Positions 1 through 8,543 of a stretch of 64,000 nucleotides of DNA are shown here, in pieces. The stretch comes from Polyangiaceae bacterium (GTDB lineage Bacteria > Myxococcota_A > Polyangia > Polyangiales > Polyangiaceae). Below the pieces are notes generated by a model, which was given only the letters and a program-made list of their open reading frames with translations, was not told the DNA's origin and searched no databases. Where the stretch lies: assembly GCA_025936115.1 (NCBI GenBank), contig JAICTZ010000023.1, forward strand, positions 40,936 through 104,935, given 5' to 3'. A program made the translations under genes and the position numbers. Position 1 is the first letter of the stretch. The number at the start of each line of letters is the position of its first letter.

Positions 1-314
1 TAGCCGTAGCCGCCGCCGTTGCCGACGAGCTTGACTGGAAGCTCGTGCAAGCAAACGTCGTCGCGAATTTGCTCGAAGGGCCGCAACACCGCAAAAGCCG
101 CGATGCTGTACACCCAGGGCAGGAGCCCGGCGCGCGCCAGTCCGGCAGCCACGGACACCGCGTTCTGCTCCGCGACGCCCGCATTGACGAAGCGTTCTCC
201 GTACGCCTGCGCGAGGCCCTCGAACGCCAGGTAGCCGAGGTCACCGGTGACGAACACGAGGTCCTTCCGCCGCCCGAGGAGCTGCAGCATGGCCTCCGCG
301 AATTCAGCGCGCAT
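1..314 (-). CDS. Transketolase C-terminal subunit (partial, runs off left edge)
   Basis: This minus-strand frame starts at ATG 314 and stays open to base 1 (about 104 codons). It encodes the start of the pyrimidine-binding half of a thiamine-diphosphate transketolase: GDLGYLAFEGL near the N-terminus, then NAGVAEQNAVSVAAGLA, whose Glu normally activates the cofactor. Its first 11 bases overlap the end of the N-terminal subunit (ATG CGC GCTGA), so translation is probably coupled and the two chains form one split enzyme. Split transketolases of this type serve either the pentose-phosphate pathway or small-molecule/sugar biosynthesis. The substrate cannot be told here because the rest of the gene lies outside the window. 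Confidence 0.85.
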   Translation of the reverse strand, partial: MRAEFAEAMLQLLGRRKDLVFVTGDLGYLAFEGLAQAYGERFVNAGVAEQNAVSVAAGLARAGLLPWVYSIAAFAVLRPFEQIRDDVCLHELPVKLVGNGGGYG

Positions 315-1080
315 TCCGATACTCGTCGAGCCGGGCCCGATGTGCGCGCGTCAGCTCGTCCAAACCCCGCTCGTATTGCTCGTCCCCGAGGGGCAGGTAA
401 TGGGAGTCCACCGTGTTCTCGAGCTGGCTGATGCCATTGCCTTTCACCGTGTTCGCGATGATGGCGACCGGCCGCCCATGAGTGTCGAGCTGGCGCGTGG
501 ACTCGTCGCGTGCGGCGAGCAGGGAAGGGAAGTCATGGCCGCCCGTGACCACGACGTGAAAGCCGAAGGCGCGAAGCTTGGCGTCGAGCGGCTCGAGCGC
601 CATGATCTCCTCGGTGCGACCGATGCCCTGAATGCCATTACGATCGATGAGCCAGACGAGATTGTCGAGCTTGTGGTGGGCGATGAAGAGCGCCGCTTCC
701 CAGACGCTCCCCGCGTCGAGCTCGCCGTCGGAAGTGACGCAGAAGAAGCGCCGCGACAGGCCCTTGAGCCGCGCGCCCAGCGCCATACCGGCACTGAGCG
801 AGAGTCCGTGGCCGAGGCTTCCGGTAGCGAACGAGATCTCCTCGAACGTGTTGAACGGGGGATGCGCCGGCAACTCCGTCCCGTCGGCACGGTAGGAATC
901 GATCTGGCTCGGCGTGAGGACGTCGACCTCCGCCAGCAGCGAATAGAGCACGGCCACGGCGTGCCCCTTGGACAGCAGGAGCGCGTCGTCGTCGCTCATC
1001 CAGGCAAACTTGAGCAGTACCAGGAGCTCAGCGCAAGACAGCGCGCCGCCGATGTGGCCCGCGTGAGCCCTCTTGGACAT
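304..1080 (-). CDS. Transketolase N-terminal subunit
   Basis: A 258-residue ThDP-binding half of a split transketolase. Visible motifs are GHIGGALS near the start, SKGHA, GSLGHGLS, and the diphosphate/Mg site SDGELDAGS followed by DRNGIQ. The next gene downstream overlaps it by 11 bases and encodes the partner subunit. The ATG at 1080 gives a protein lacking the first helix usual in this family. The 36 codons upstream (to the in-frame stop at 1189-1191) encode a fitting helix (EEHVFSIKQRLLA) but hold no ATG, GTG or TTG. The true start is therefore unresolved: a rare start codon, or a small frameshift using the out-of-frame ATG at 1132. Confidence 0.9.
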   Translation of the reverse strand: MSKRAHAGHIGGALSCAELLVLLKFAWMSDDDALLLSKGHAVAVLYSLLAEVDVLTPSQIDSYRADGTELPAHPPFNTFEEISFATGSLGHGLSLSAGMALGARLKGLSRRFFCVTSDGELDAGSVWEAALFIAHHKLDNLVWLIDRNGIQGIGRTEEIMALEPLDAKLRAFGFHVVVTGGHDFPSLLAARDESTRQLDTHGRPVAIIANTVKGNGISQLENTVDSHYLPLGDEQYERGLDELTRAHRARLDEYRNAR

Positions 1081-1168
1081 GGCGAGCAGGCGCTGCTTGA
1101 TCGAGAAGACGTGCTCCTCGAGCCTGACGCATGCGGCCGCTATGTCCTTCGGCAGCGGTGGTTTTGAG

Positions 1169-3172
1169 CTACTTCCCGTAGTTCGTGCTCACGATGTTCG
1201 CGTGGATGGCGTTGTCCGTCGTGTCCGAGGGGTACCCGGATACGATGGCCCCTTCGTAGAAGGTCCCCTGGCTCGCATTGTTGTTGCTGTAGCAGCAGTC
1301 GCCGCCGCTGCCGAGCACGATGGAGCCTTGCTTCTTCATGGGGTTCTTCCCGGGGGGGAGCGCTCCCTTGTAGTACGTGTTCAACGTCGGGGCCGTCGCG
1401 TCGGCGGCCTTGAGGGCAAACTCGGTCGTCCCGTTGTTCTTCTCCATGGCCGTCACGTACGTCGACGTCTGGCTCATGAGGTTGTTGTTTTTGCCGCTGC
1501 CGCCTTGGGCGACCATGCCGTCTTCCATGTCGGCCATCACCCACGGGCCCGTACCGTTCCCCGTGCCCCACGTCGTCGAGCTACCGAAGTAGAGCGAATC
1601 CATCGAGGGGCCGGCCACGTAGGTTCGGCTGGTCTCGCCGTTGCCGTAGTCGTAGCAACACCCCGAGTTGAAGTGCTTTCCGCTCGTGACGATGTAGATG
1701 CCCTGAGGCGCGGCAGCGAGGGGCATGCCCGACTTCGAGCCGTCTCTCCAGTATGCCTGACTGGTCTTCGTGTAGAGCGAGTAGACCTTGTGACCGTCGA
1801 CCATCAGCGACTCGGCGGTTGCGCTCGCCGCCGTTTGGCCTGAGTGACCGCCGACAGTGCTGTCCGGGGTCTCTGCCTCGAGGACGTTGTCGTGGCCGGA
1901 TTGGTCATAGAGCTTGGTGATGGTGCATTGTGTGCCCGAGCAGAAGGTGTCTTGCTGGGCCGAGTCCGCAAAGCCGCCGGGGCTCGCGACGGGGATGTCC
2001 TTGGTCGTGCCGTCCGAGCGCTTTACCTGGTAGAGATTGCCGGTGTACGCGCCAAAGAGCGCGCGAATCGTGCTGTGGGCTGCAACGCACGGAGTGTTGG
2101 CCGCCGCATAGATGTCGCATGGTCCCATGCCCGTTGGACTCGAGCCCGCGCTGCCACTCCAGCCGCCAGCGCCGGAGGCGCCGCCACCACTGCCACCCGT
2201 CCCCGCTCCGCCACGGCCGGCGGCGCCGCCCATGGAGCGGCCCCCGCTGCCGCCGCTGCCGCCACTGCCAGATGTCCCGCCCGTGGACGGCATGCCACCG
2301 GCTCCTCCGGTCGCGGGAGCACCGCCCGTCGGGGACGCTCCACCGGTGCCGGCTCCGCCACCGGCTCCGCCCGACGCAGCGGCGTTCTGGAGCGCGATGG
2401 TTCCTCCGAGCGCTGCCATGTGGGGGGTGACGGTCAGGGTGTTACCCGCAGCGCAGTACGCGTAGGTCAAGCCGTCATCGTTCGTGAACGTGTTGCCCGA
2501 GCTCGTGTCGGCCCCGTGCGTCGACGCAACGGACGAGACGAACCCGAGCCCGCCGGGCTGATTGGCGGTGAGCGTGCAGGTGCACTTGCCGTTGGTATCG
2601 GCGCAGGCAGACGTGGCCCAGCCGAGGGCTGGGAAAATCGTGCCCGCCTTCTCGCATGAGACGGGAACGGAGGAGACCGTGAGACAGGCCTGCGACAGAG
2701 GAAAAGTCACCGAGCCGGTCGTAGTCGTATTGTCGACGTAGGAGCCGTCAGCGTTGACCGTGTAGCTCCCGGTGGTGTTTAAGGAACCGGTTGCAGGTAC
2801 CGTAGAACAGCCGAGGCTGGCGAGCGTCACATCCATGTTGCCCGCGATCCGCAGGCACGAAGACGTGACGTTCCAGGTTCCGACCAAGCTGCCGCCACAG
2901 GCCGACACGTTCGGACACTCTGCGCTGCCGGAGCCCCCGCTGCCGCCGGAGCTGCTGGTGCCCCCCTTCCCGCCGGTGACTACCCCGCCGCCTGCGCCAC
3001 CCACGCCGCTGCCGCCTGTCCCCGTAAGAGTGCCGGCGCTGCCACCGCTCGCGGTGTTGTCGGGGCTGTTGCTGCAGCTCGCGGCTGTGACGGCGGCTGC
3101 GAACGGCACCGCCCCGACGAGGGCGTTTCGTAGCAGTGCGCGGCCAAGAGTCCTACGGGAGTACAGCTTCAT
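1169..3172 (-). CDS. GH54 alpha-L-arabinofuranosidase lipoprotein
   Basis: A 667-residue exported enzyme expected to release arabinose side chains from arabinoxylan or arabinan. ATG 3172 gives an Arg-rich n-region (MKLYSRRTLGR), a hydrophobic core and a TAASC lipobox. A first Gly/Ser linker follows, then a Cys-containing domain (CGGSLVGTWNVTSSC, about residues 85-260), a second Gly-rich linker, and a C-terminal catalytic domain starting GPCDIYAAANTPCVAAHS. That domain matches fungal AbfB-type GH54: the likely nucleophile is Glu550 in ADMEDGM and the acid/base is Asp625 in GGDCCYSNNN, 75 residues apart as in the family. No arabinose-binding CBM42 domain follows. An upstream in-frame ATG at 3334 exists, but ATG 3172 gives the signal peptide. 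Confidence 0.92.
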   Translation of the reverse strand: MKLYSRRTLGRALLRNALVGAVPFAAAVTAASCSNSPDNTASGGSAGTLTGTGGSGVGGAGGGVVTGGKGGTSSSGGSGGSGSAECPNVSACGGSLVGTWNVTSSCLRIAGNMDVTLASLGCSTVPATGSLNTTGSYTVNADGSYVDNTTTTGSVTFPLSQACLTVSSVPVSCEKAGTIFPALGWATSACADTNGKCTCTLTANQPGGLGFVSSVASTHGADTSSGNTFTNDDGLTYAYCAAGNTLTVTPHMAALGGTIALQNAAASGGAGGGAGTGGASPTGGAPATGGAGGMPSTGGTSGSGGSGGSGGRSMGGAAGRGGAGTGGSGGGASGAGGWSGSAGSSPTGMGPCDIYAAANTPCVAAHSTIRALFGAYTGNLYQVKRSDGTTKDIPVASPGGFADSAQQDTFCSGTQCTITKLYDQSGHDNVLEAETPDSTVGGHSGQTAASATAESLMVDGHKVYSLYTKTSQAYWRDGSKSGMPLAAAPQGIYIVTSGKHFNSGCCYDYGNGETSRTYVAGPSMDSLYFGSSTTWGTGNGTGPWVMADMEDGMVAQGGSGKNNNLMSQTSTYVTAMEKNNGTTEFALKAADATAPTLNTYYKGALPPGKNPMKKQGSIVLGSGGDCCYSNNNASQGTFYEGAIVSGYPSDTTDNAIHANIVSTNYGK

Positions 3173-3348
3173 GTGCTCGCTGATCTGAGGAGCCGACGGA
3201 CTATTTCCGCCGGGCCTGTCCGGGCAGTGCGCCGGATGTCTCCCGTCCGTCAGAAATTGTTCCATGCGCCCCGGCCGACGGAGAAAGTGGAGCCCTGCCG
3301 CCGCACCGTCGCGGTGAGCGCGCCGTCGTGGCACACTAGCTTCGCTCG

Positions 3349-4476
3349 ATGCGACTCAACGCCTTGGTCCTGCTGGCGACCGCTGGCGTTGGTTGCGCAT
3401 CGCGTAACGACCCGATGCATGTCGGAACGGGCGGGAGCGCAGCGAGCTCTCAGGGCACGAGTGGGGAAAACGCTGGCCGGAATGCGGGCGGAGTGACGGC
3501 CGTCGGCGGCGCCGGTGCGACCGGCGTGAGTGGTCTCGGCGGCAGGCCCCCCGTGGCCGGCGCGGGAGGTCAAGGTACCGGAGGCGTCGCCGGTGCGACG
3601 ACCGGAGGATCGGCAGGAGCCAGCAGCGGCGCAGCGGGGGAGGACACGAGTGGCGCGTCAGGCGAGGGCAGCGGCGGGAGCGCGGGCACGACGCTCGGCG
3701 GTTCCGGCGGCGCTGGCACCACGAGTTGGTGGAAGCCCGCGCCGAACACGACCTTCTACTGGGATCTGCAAAATACCCCGCCCGACAACACGAAAGACGT
3801 GGGCGCCTACGACATCGATGGTTGGGGCAACGCGGCGAGCGAGGTGACGGCGCTGCACGCGCGTGGGATCAAAGTCGTTTGCTACATGGACGCGGGCACG
3901 TACGAACCTGGGCGACCCGACTCGGCTGATTTCCCGACATCGCTCAAGGGTAACGCGGTCGAGGGGTGGCCCGGTGAGCTCTGGCTCGATGTCCGCCCGA
4001 GCGGGCCGAATTACGCCGAGCTCCAAGCCATCATGCTCGCGCGCTTCGAAGTCTGTCGGCAAAAGGGCTTCGACGCCGTGGAGCCCGATAACCTCGATTC
4101 CTACCAGAATCATCCCGGATTTTCGACGAGCGCTGCGGATCAGCTCGCGTACGACGAATGGCTGGCGAGCGCCGCGCACGGGCTCGGCCTCGCGGTTTTT
4201 CAAAAGAACGACCTCGACCAAATTGAAGAGCTCGAGCCGTTCTTCGACGGCATCTTGGACGAAGAGTGCAACGAGTACTCGGAGTGCGACGCGCTCCTGC
4301 CGTATGTCGCCGCCGGCAAACCCGCGTGGAACGCGGAGTACACCGAAGACGGAGCGACGACGGCCTCCTTCTGCGCCGCTGACGTGAAAGCCAAGATCGC
4401 GGGTGCCCTGTTCGCGTTGGCGCTCGACGGGAGCGTGTTCGAGCCGTGCTCGAACGACCAGGGCATTCACAACTGA
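3349..4476 (+). CDS. GH114-type glycosidase lipoprotein
   Basis: A 375-residue protein with a short lipoprotein signal (lipobox GVGC), a Gly/Ala/Ser spacer of about 100 residues, and a C-terminal TIM-barrel-like domain. Family hallmarks are YDIDGWGNAASEV, KVVCYMDAGTYEPGRPD, GWPGELWLDVR, DAVEPDNLDSYQN, GLAVFQKND and LDEECNEYSECD. GH114 contains endo-alpha-1,4-polygalactosaminidases, which act on galactosaminogalactan-type polymers. The substrate of bacterial members is mostly untested. It is transcribed divergently from the GH54 gene across a 176-bp gap and converges with the GH30 gene at 4508. No sorting tail is present, so it is probably held by the N-terminal lipid. Confidence 0.88.
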   Translation: MRLNALVLLATAGVGCASRNDPMHVGTGGSAASSQGTSGENAGRNAGGVTAVGGAGATGVSGLGGRPPVAGAGGQGTGGVAGATTGGSAGASSGAAGEDTSGASGEGSGGSAGTTLGGSGGAGTTSWWKPAPNTTFYWDLQNTPPDNTKDVGAYDIDGWGNAASEVTALHARGIKVVCYMDAGTYEPGRPDSADFPTSLKGNAVEGWPGELWLDVRPSGPNYAELQAIMLARFEVCRQKGFDAVEPDNLDSYQNHPGFSTSAADQLAYDEWLASAAHGLGLAVFQKNDLDQIEELEPFFDGILDEECNEYSECDALLPYVAAGKPAWNAEYTEDGATTASFCAADVKAKIAGALFALALDGSVFEPCSNDQGIHN

Positions 4477-4507
4477 CCGCGATTTGCGCCGCGCGCGCGG
4501 CCGGGTT

Positions 4508-6385
4508 TCAGCTTGCTTGCGGCTTGTATTTGACGGTCGCCCAGCCCTCGGCCGGGATCGCGAACGTTAGTCTTTTGCCGCCGATCGCGACGGTATAATC
4601 GCTCTTCGCGGCGCTGCTGAACACCACGGCCACGAGCGAGCCGTCGGGGTTCTTGAACGCCACCGCGTCTCCGCCGCTCGTTGCCAAGACCTTCGCACCG
4701 GGGTCCACGAATTGCGAGAAGTGACGGGCGACGTAGTAAGCCTGCGTCGCGATGAGCTTCCCGCCGTCGACGACGAGCAGCGAGTTTTGCTCCCACTCGC
4801 GCGACGTGTCGTTGCCGAGGCCGAGGCTGTCGAGCACCATGTGCGGGAAGGTGTAGGCGGTGACCTTGGCCTTGGTGATCGAGTCGCGAATGTACCACCA
4901 AGTCTCGACCCCATACGCTTGATCGTTCGGAGGTGGCTCGGCGTACGCCGGAATCGGCGGCGTCGTCGCCGTTCCCTTGATGGGCGCGGCGACGAACGGG
5001 TAATTGCCGCACTTGTGCTCGGTCACCCAGACGGGCACACCATACGCCAACGGACTCGCTTCCACCCTGTTGAGGACGTCCCACTCGACGCCGATCGAGG
5101 CGACGAAATTCCGCGCCGCCGGATCAGCCATCACCGCCGTCAGCAGATCCAAGTCCGGCTGCTGATTCGCCAGAAATCCGACCATGATCTTGGTGCCGAG
5201 ATTCGCGCTTGCGAGCGCTGGCCCGAGATACTGGCCGACGTATGCCGTGTACGTGGCCTGGTCCCAGAGACACGAGGGGTAGTTTTGTTCGAACGTCGGC
5301 TCGTCCTGCGGCGCGATGGCAGCGATGGTGATGCCCTCCGCCTGATAAGCCTGAACGAACTTGACCATGTACTCTGCGTAAGCCCTCAGCGTCGAGACGT
5401 CGCGCTTGATCGTGCCGCCGTCGAAGTACGACGGCTTGTGCGCCGGCGTGTCCGAGATGGTGCCGCCGCTCTTGTATCCGCTCTTCATCCACACGGGCGG
5501 CGTCCAAGCCGCGGCCCAAAAACGGACGTTGGGGTTCTTGGCGAGCGCAGCTTTGATGTATGGAATGAGTGTTTGCTCGTCACGTTCGATGGAGAAGTTC
5601 GTGAGCGCGAGATCGGGCGGCGGCCGATTCGACTCGCTGCTGTCGGCGGTGACATCGCTGCCCGTGTCATCGAGCGTGTAGCGCTCCAACGAGTAGTCGC
5701 TCGCGCCGATGGGAATGCGCGCAAGAGAAAATCTTGCCCCCTCGGCGCCGAAGAGGAGGCTCATTGCCTCGTCGACCAGTGCGCTCGTGGTAAGTAGATT
5801 GAAGCCCATCTCGTGGAAGGCTCCGCCGAAGCCTTCCCAGGTTTGAGCCTCGACCGTGTCGTTGACGGTGACGTCGGCGGTGTCCCCGGTCGTCTCGGTC
5901 CAACTCGCGCTGGTCCAAATCCCGTTGGCCGACGTAACGAGCGCATTGGCCGGCGGCGAGCTGCCGCCCGCTCCGGCGTAGCTCGCTATTCCAGCCACCC
6001 CTTGGATAGCGCCCGCCTGACCCTTACCCGCATTCCCGATCGTCCCTCCGGAGCTCGGCTTCCCCGCTGCGGAGGTCAGCCCTCCAGAACCCGTCCGTCC
6101 TCCGGCACCTGCCGCAACACCGGACGCCCCGTTGCCGCCGGAACCCGTTGGCGCTCCACCCGGGCCATTGACGCTGCCGGCGCTCGTGCCGCTGCCGCCG
6201 CTCGCCGGCGTGCCCGCTCCACCGGGGCCCTCGCCGCCGGCACCGCCGCTTTGACCCGCTGCCGAGGAACCGCCCGTGGCGGGATTGCCCTCCCTGCTGC
6301 TGCCACAGGCGACCGCCGTGAGCAGCGTCCAGGCGAGCGCGCGTCGAACAGGGTGTCCGAGTTGACGAGGGTTCCGATGCGACAC
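4508..6385 (-). CDS. GH30 glycoside hydrolase lipoprotein (Asp at the conserved Asn)
   Basis: With GTG 6385 as start this is a 625-residue lipoprotein (core ALAWTLL, lipobox TAVAC), a Gly/Ser spacer of about 110 residues, and a GH30 catalytic domain beginning at TWEGFGGAFHEMGFN. The pair of glutamates is Glu362 (in PQDEPTFEQNYPSC) and Glu456 (in VTEHKCGNYP). The residue before the acid/base is Asp361 (codon gac at 5303-5305), where clan GH-A enzymes almost always have Asn; the paralogue at 32384-34330 keeps Asn. GH30 members of this layout cleave beta-1,6-glucan, glucosylceramide or related beta-glycosides. ATG 6574 is an alternative start, but it would run past the start of the divergent gene at 6563 and bury the signal peptide. 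Confidence 0.9.
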   Translation of the reverse strand: MSHRNPRQLGHPVRRALAWTLLTAVACGSSREGNPATGGSSAAGQSGGAGGEGPGGAGTPASGGSGTSAGSVNGPGGAPTGSGGNGASGVAAGAGGRTGSGGLTSAAGKPSSGGTIGNAGKGQAGAIQGVAGIASYAGAGGSSPPANALVTSANGIWTSASWTETTGDTADVTVNDTVEAQTWEGFGGAFHEMGFNLLTTSALVDEAMSLLFGAEGARFSLARIPIGASDYSLERYTLDDTGSDVTADSSESNRPPPDLALTNFSIERDEQTLIPYIKAALAKNPNVRFWAAAWTPPVWMKSGYKSGGTISDTPAHKPSYFDGGTIKRDVSTLRAYAEYMVKFVQAYQAEGITIAAIAPQDEPTFEQNYPSCLWDQATYTAYVGQYLGPALASANLGTKIMVGFLANQQPDLDLLTAVMADPAARNFVASIGVEWDVLNRVEASPLAYGVPVWVTEHKCGNYPFVAAPIKGTATTPPIPAYAEPPPNDQAYGVETWWYIRDSITKAKVTAYTFPHMVLDSLGLGNDTSREWEQNSLLVVDGGKLIATQAYYVARHFSQFVDPGAKVLATSGGDAVAFKNPDGSLVAVVFSSAAKSDYTVAIGGKRLTFAIPAEGWATVKYKPQAS

Positions 6386-6562
6386 GCCCCTGAGTGGGAG
6401 GACATGGACCGCGCGATCACGAGACGTAGTCCCCCGGCGCTCGCCCCCATCCGCTTTGTTTGGACCGATTTCACGAACGCCCGCAACTGCCGCAGTGCGA
6501 GACCGCCTGAGCCGGTCCGGTTCGAGCTGGGACGCGTGAGCATCGAGGAGCAACGCCCCGTC

Positions 6563-7906
6563 ATGACTGAGCACCCGCTACGTTGGATCTTGTGTGCGGG
6601 GGTGCTCGGCGTCGGAGGCGGTGGTTGCAGCGGTCCGAACGCTGGCGCGAGCGGCGCGAGCAGTGGCGGCGCAGTTGCCGGCGCGCCCGGATCACCTGTC
6701 GACGGTGTGGGGCAACCGGCAGCCGGAGGACGGACGAACGCAGCGGGGAGTGCAGGCTCAGTCACGTCCGCCGGCACGACGGCAGCAGGCGTGGGCAATC
6801 GCGGCGGCGCCTCGCCCGGCGGCGCGCCCGGTGCCGCAAACGTCGGCGGAGTTTCGGGAAGGGCTGCCGAGCAAGCGGGCGTGAGCGGCCGTTTCGAAGC
6901 GGGGGCCGGCGGGCAGAGCGGCGGCAGCTTCGGAACCGGCGGCAGTGGTCAGGGCAGCGGAGCAGGCGGAGCCGAGCATCGCGCCGGAGCGGGCGGGCAA
7001 GCCGGCATAGCGAGCGGCGGGGCAGGACAGGCGGGCCAGGGCACGGGCTCCGGCGGAGAAGGCGGCGCAGGGGGGCGCAGCATCTCGTTTGGTACGCTGC
7101 TCGACGCTCGGTCAGTGATGAGCTCTGCGCAGGCGCTCGCCAAATCGCTGGCAAGCCCGAACTCCTCCGCGTGGCGAGCCAAGGGTGATCAGCACAGGAA
7201 ATATCACTTTGCAGATGCCAATACGGACGAGCCCTATCGCATCTACGTTCCCAGCAACTGGGACGGGAGCTCGAGCTTACCCATGGCGGTTTTTCTGCAC
7301 GGTTCGGGCAGCGACGAGAACAGCTACCTCGACCAGAACAATCAACAAATGCTGACGCTCGCCCAGGAGCACGGCTACCTGCTGGTGTCGCCGCTCGGCG
7401 ACCAGGGGGCGTACGGGAATTTCCTGAGACTCACGGCACCCTTCGGCGATGAGGCCGGCGCCGCAGAACTGATGGCGGCGGTCACGCCGGACAGCGAGCG
7501 GATCAACGAGCTCAGTGAAAAAGACGTGATCAACGTGCTCGAGCTCGTGTTGAGTGAGTATCCCGTCGATCGCACTTCGCTGTTCCTCTTCGGGCATTCG
7601 ATGGGGAGCGGGGGCACCTGGTACATCGGCGGTAAGTACGCCGGTTACTGGAGAGGCCTTGCTCCGATGTCGGGGCCGTTCGTCGAAAAGACGGGCTACC
7701 CGTGGGACAGCGTCCGTCCCCTCGCGCTGTTCGTGACCGAAGGCACGCAGACCCCATCGGTCGATGCCAGCCGGCTACTCCGAGACTGGCTGAAGGACAA
7801 CGGCTTCCAGGCTACGTACGAGGAGGTGAATGCCGACCACGGCGGTATGATCCCGCTCGTCCTGCCCGATGTCTTCGACTTCTTCGACGCCGCGCGCTCG
7901 AAGTGA
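6563..7906 (+). CDS. CE1-like alpha/beta-hydrolase esterase lipoprotein
   Basis: A 447-residue protein. ATG 6563 gives a short signal (WILCAGVLGVG) with Cys22, then a Gly/Ala-rich spacer to about residue 170, then an alpha/beta-hydrolase domain. The oxyanion region is AVFLHGSGSDENSY, the nucleophile elbow is GHSMGSGG (Ser346), and a C-terminal His426 lies in NADHGGM. It resembles the PHB-depolymerase/feruloyl-esterase superfamily (CE1), whose exported members remove acyl groups from plant polysaccharides. The catalytic acid was not assigned. It is divergent from the GH30 gene across 177 bp. The frame is open upstream to 5813, but only ATG 6563 leads into a signal peptide. Confidence 0.85.
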   Translation: MTEHPLRWILCAGVLGVGGGGCSGPNAGASGASSGGAVAGAPGSPVDGVGQPAAGGRTNAAGSAGSVTSAGTTAAGVGNRGGASPGGAPGAANVGGVSGRAAEQAGVSGRFEAGAGGQSGGSFGTGGSGQGSGAGGAEHRAGAGGQAGIASGGAGQAGQGTGSGGEGGAGGRSISFGTLLDARSVMSSAQALAKSLASPNSSAWRAKGDQHRKYHFADANTDEPYRIYVPSNWDGSSSLPMAVFLHGSGSDENSYLDQNNQQMLTLAQEHGYLLVSPLGDQGAYGNFLRLTAPFGDEAGAAELMAAVTPDSERINELSEKDVINVLELVLSEYPVDRTSLFLFGHSMGSGGTWYIGGKYAGYWRGLAPMSGPFVEKTGYPWDSVRPLALFVTEGTQTPSVDASRLLRDWLKDNGFQATYEEVNADHGGMIPLVLPDVFDFFDAARSK

Positions 7907-8019
7907 CAAAGCGCTGAGCGAAGACCACTTGCTCTGTTTCGCGCTTCACCGCCGCACATGGACAAGCGATCGAACGTCCACGGTTGACGGTGTTGCCGCC
8001 CTCGCCGAGCACGTGACCC

Positions 8020-8452
8020 ATGACCGGCGCTCCCGAGCCGGGCCATGAAATCGAAGGCTTTGTCGTCGGTGAGCTGCTGCACACCGGCGGCATGGCAACC
8101 GTGCATCGCGTCAGCCGGGCGGGGACGGCCGAAGCGCTCGTCTTGAAGGTGCCGCGACTCGGGGGCGACGGCTCGAGCGAGAACGTACGCGGGTTCGAGA
8201 CGGAGGCGACGGCTGCTTGGCAGGCGTGACGACCGCCGGAGCGACCTCTTCGCGCTCGGTGTCGTGCTCTACGAGGGGCTCACCGGCAAGCTGCCGTTCG
8301 GCGAGCCGGACACCGATGTGCGCAATCGCTTTTCCCTCGGAGGGCGCCCGCGCCTGGTCGCAATCGGTCGCGGCGAGCGTCACCGCGCGAGCGCGCTGCA
8401 GCGTGCACGTGGTGCGGGTGCGCAGACACTGAGCGCCGTGAGGATGGAATAG
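8020..8452 (+). pseudogene. Decayed Ser/Thr protein kinase
   Basis: Two fragments of one Hanks-type kinase lie back to back in different frames. From ATG 8020, 69 codons carry the ATP-binding lobe (GELLHTGGMATVHRVS, then LVLKVPRLG) and stop at 8227-8229. From about 8240 in another frame, RRSDLFALGVVLYEGLTG continues into KLPFGEPDT, which is kinase subdomain IX. Everything between is missing: no HRDLKPEN catalytic loop and no DFG motif, about 120 codons. The C-terminal lobe then ends at 8450-8452. Gene death by internal deletion plus frame shift is the simplest reading. Intact kinases of this kind are abundant in myxobacteria. Confidence 0.8.
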
Positions 8453-8543
8453 TGCAGTCGGAGCGTGGCGGAAGCTGCGATGGCGGCAACATCCGCGGCG
8501 ATGGCTGCTCCCGTGCTTGCTCGAATCGTCATACGATGAAGAG

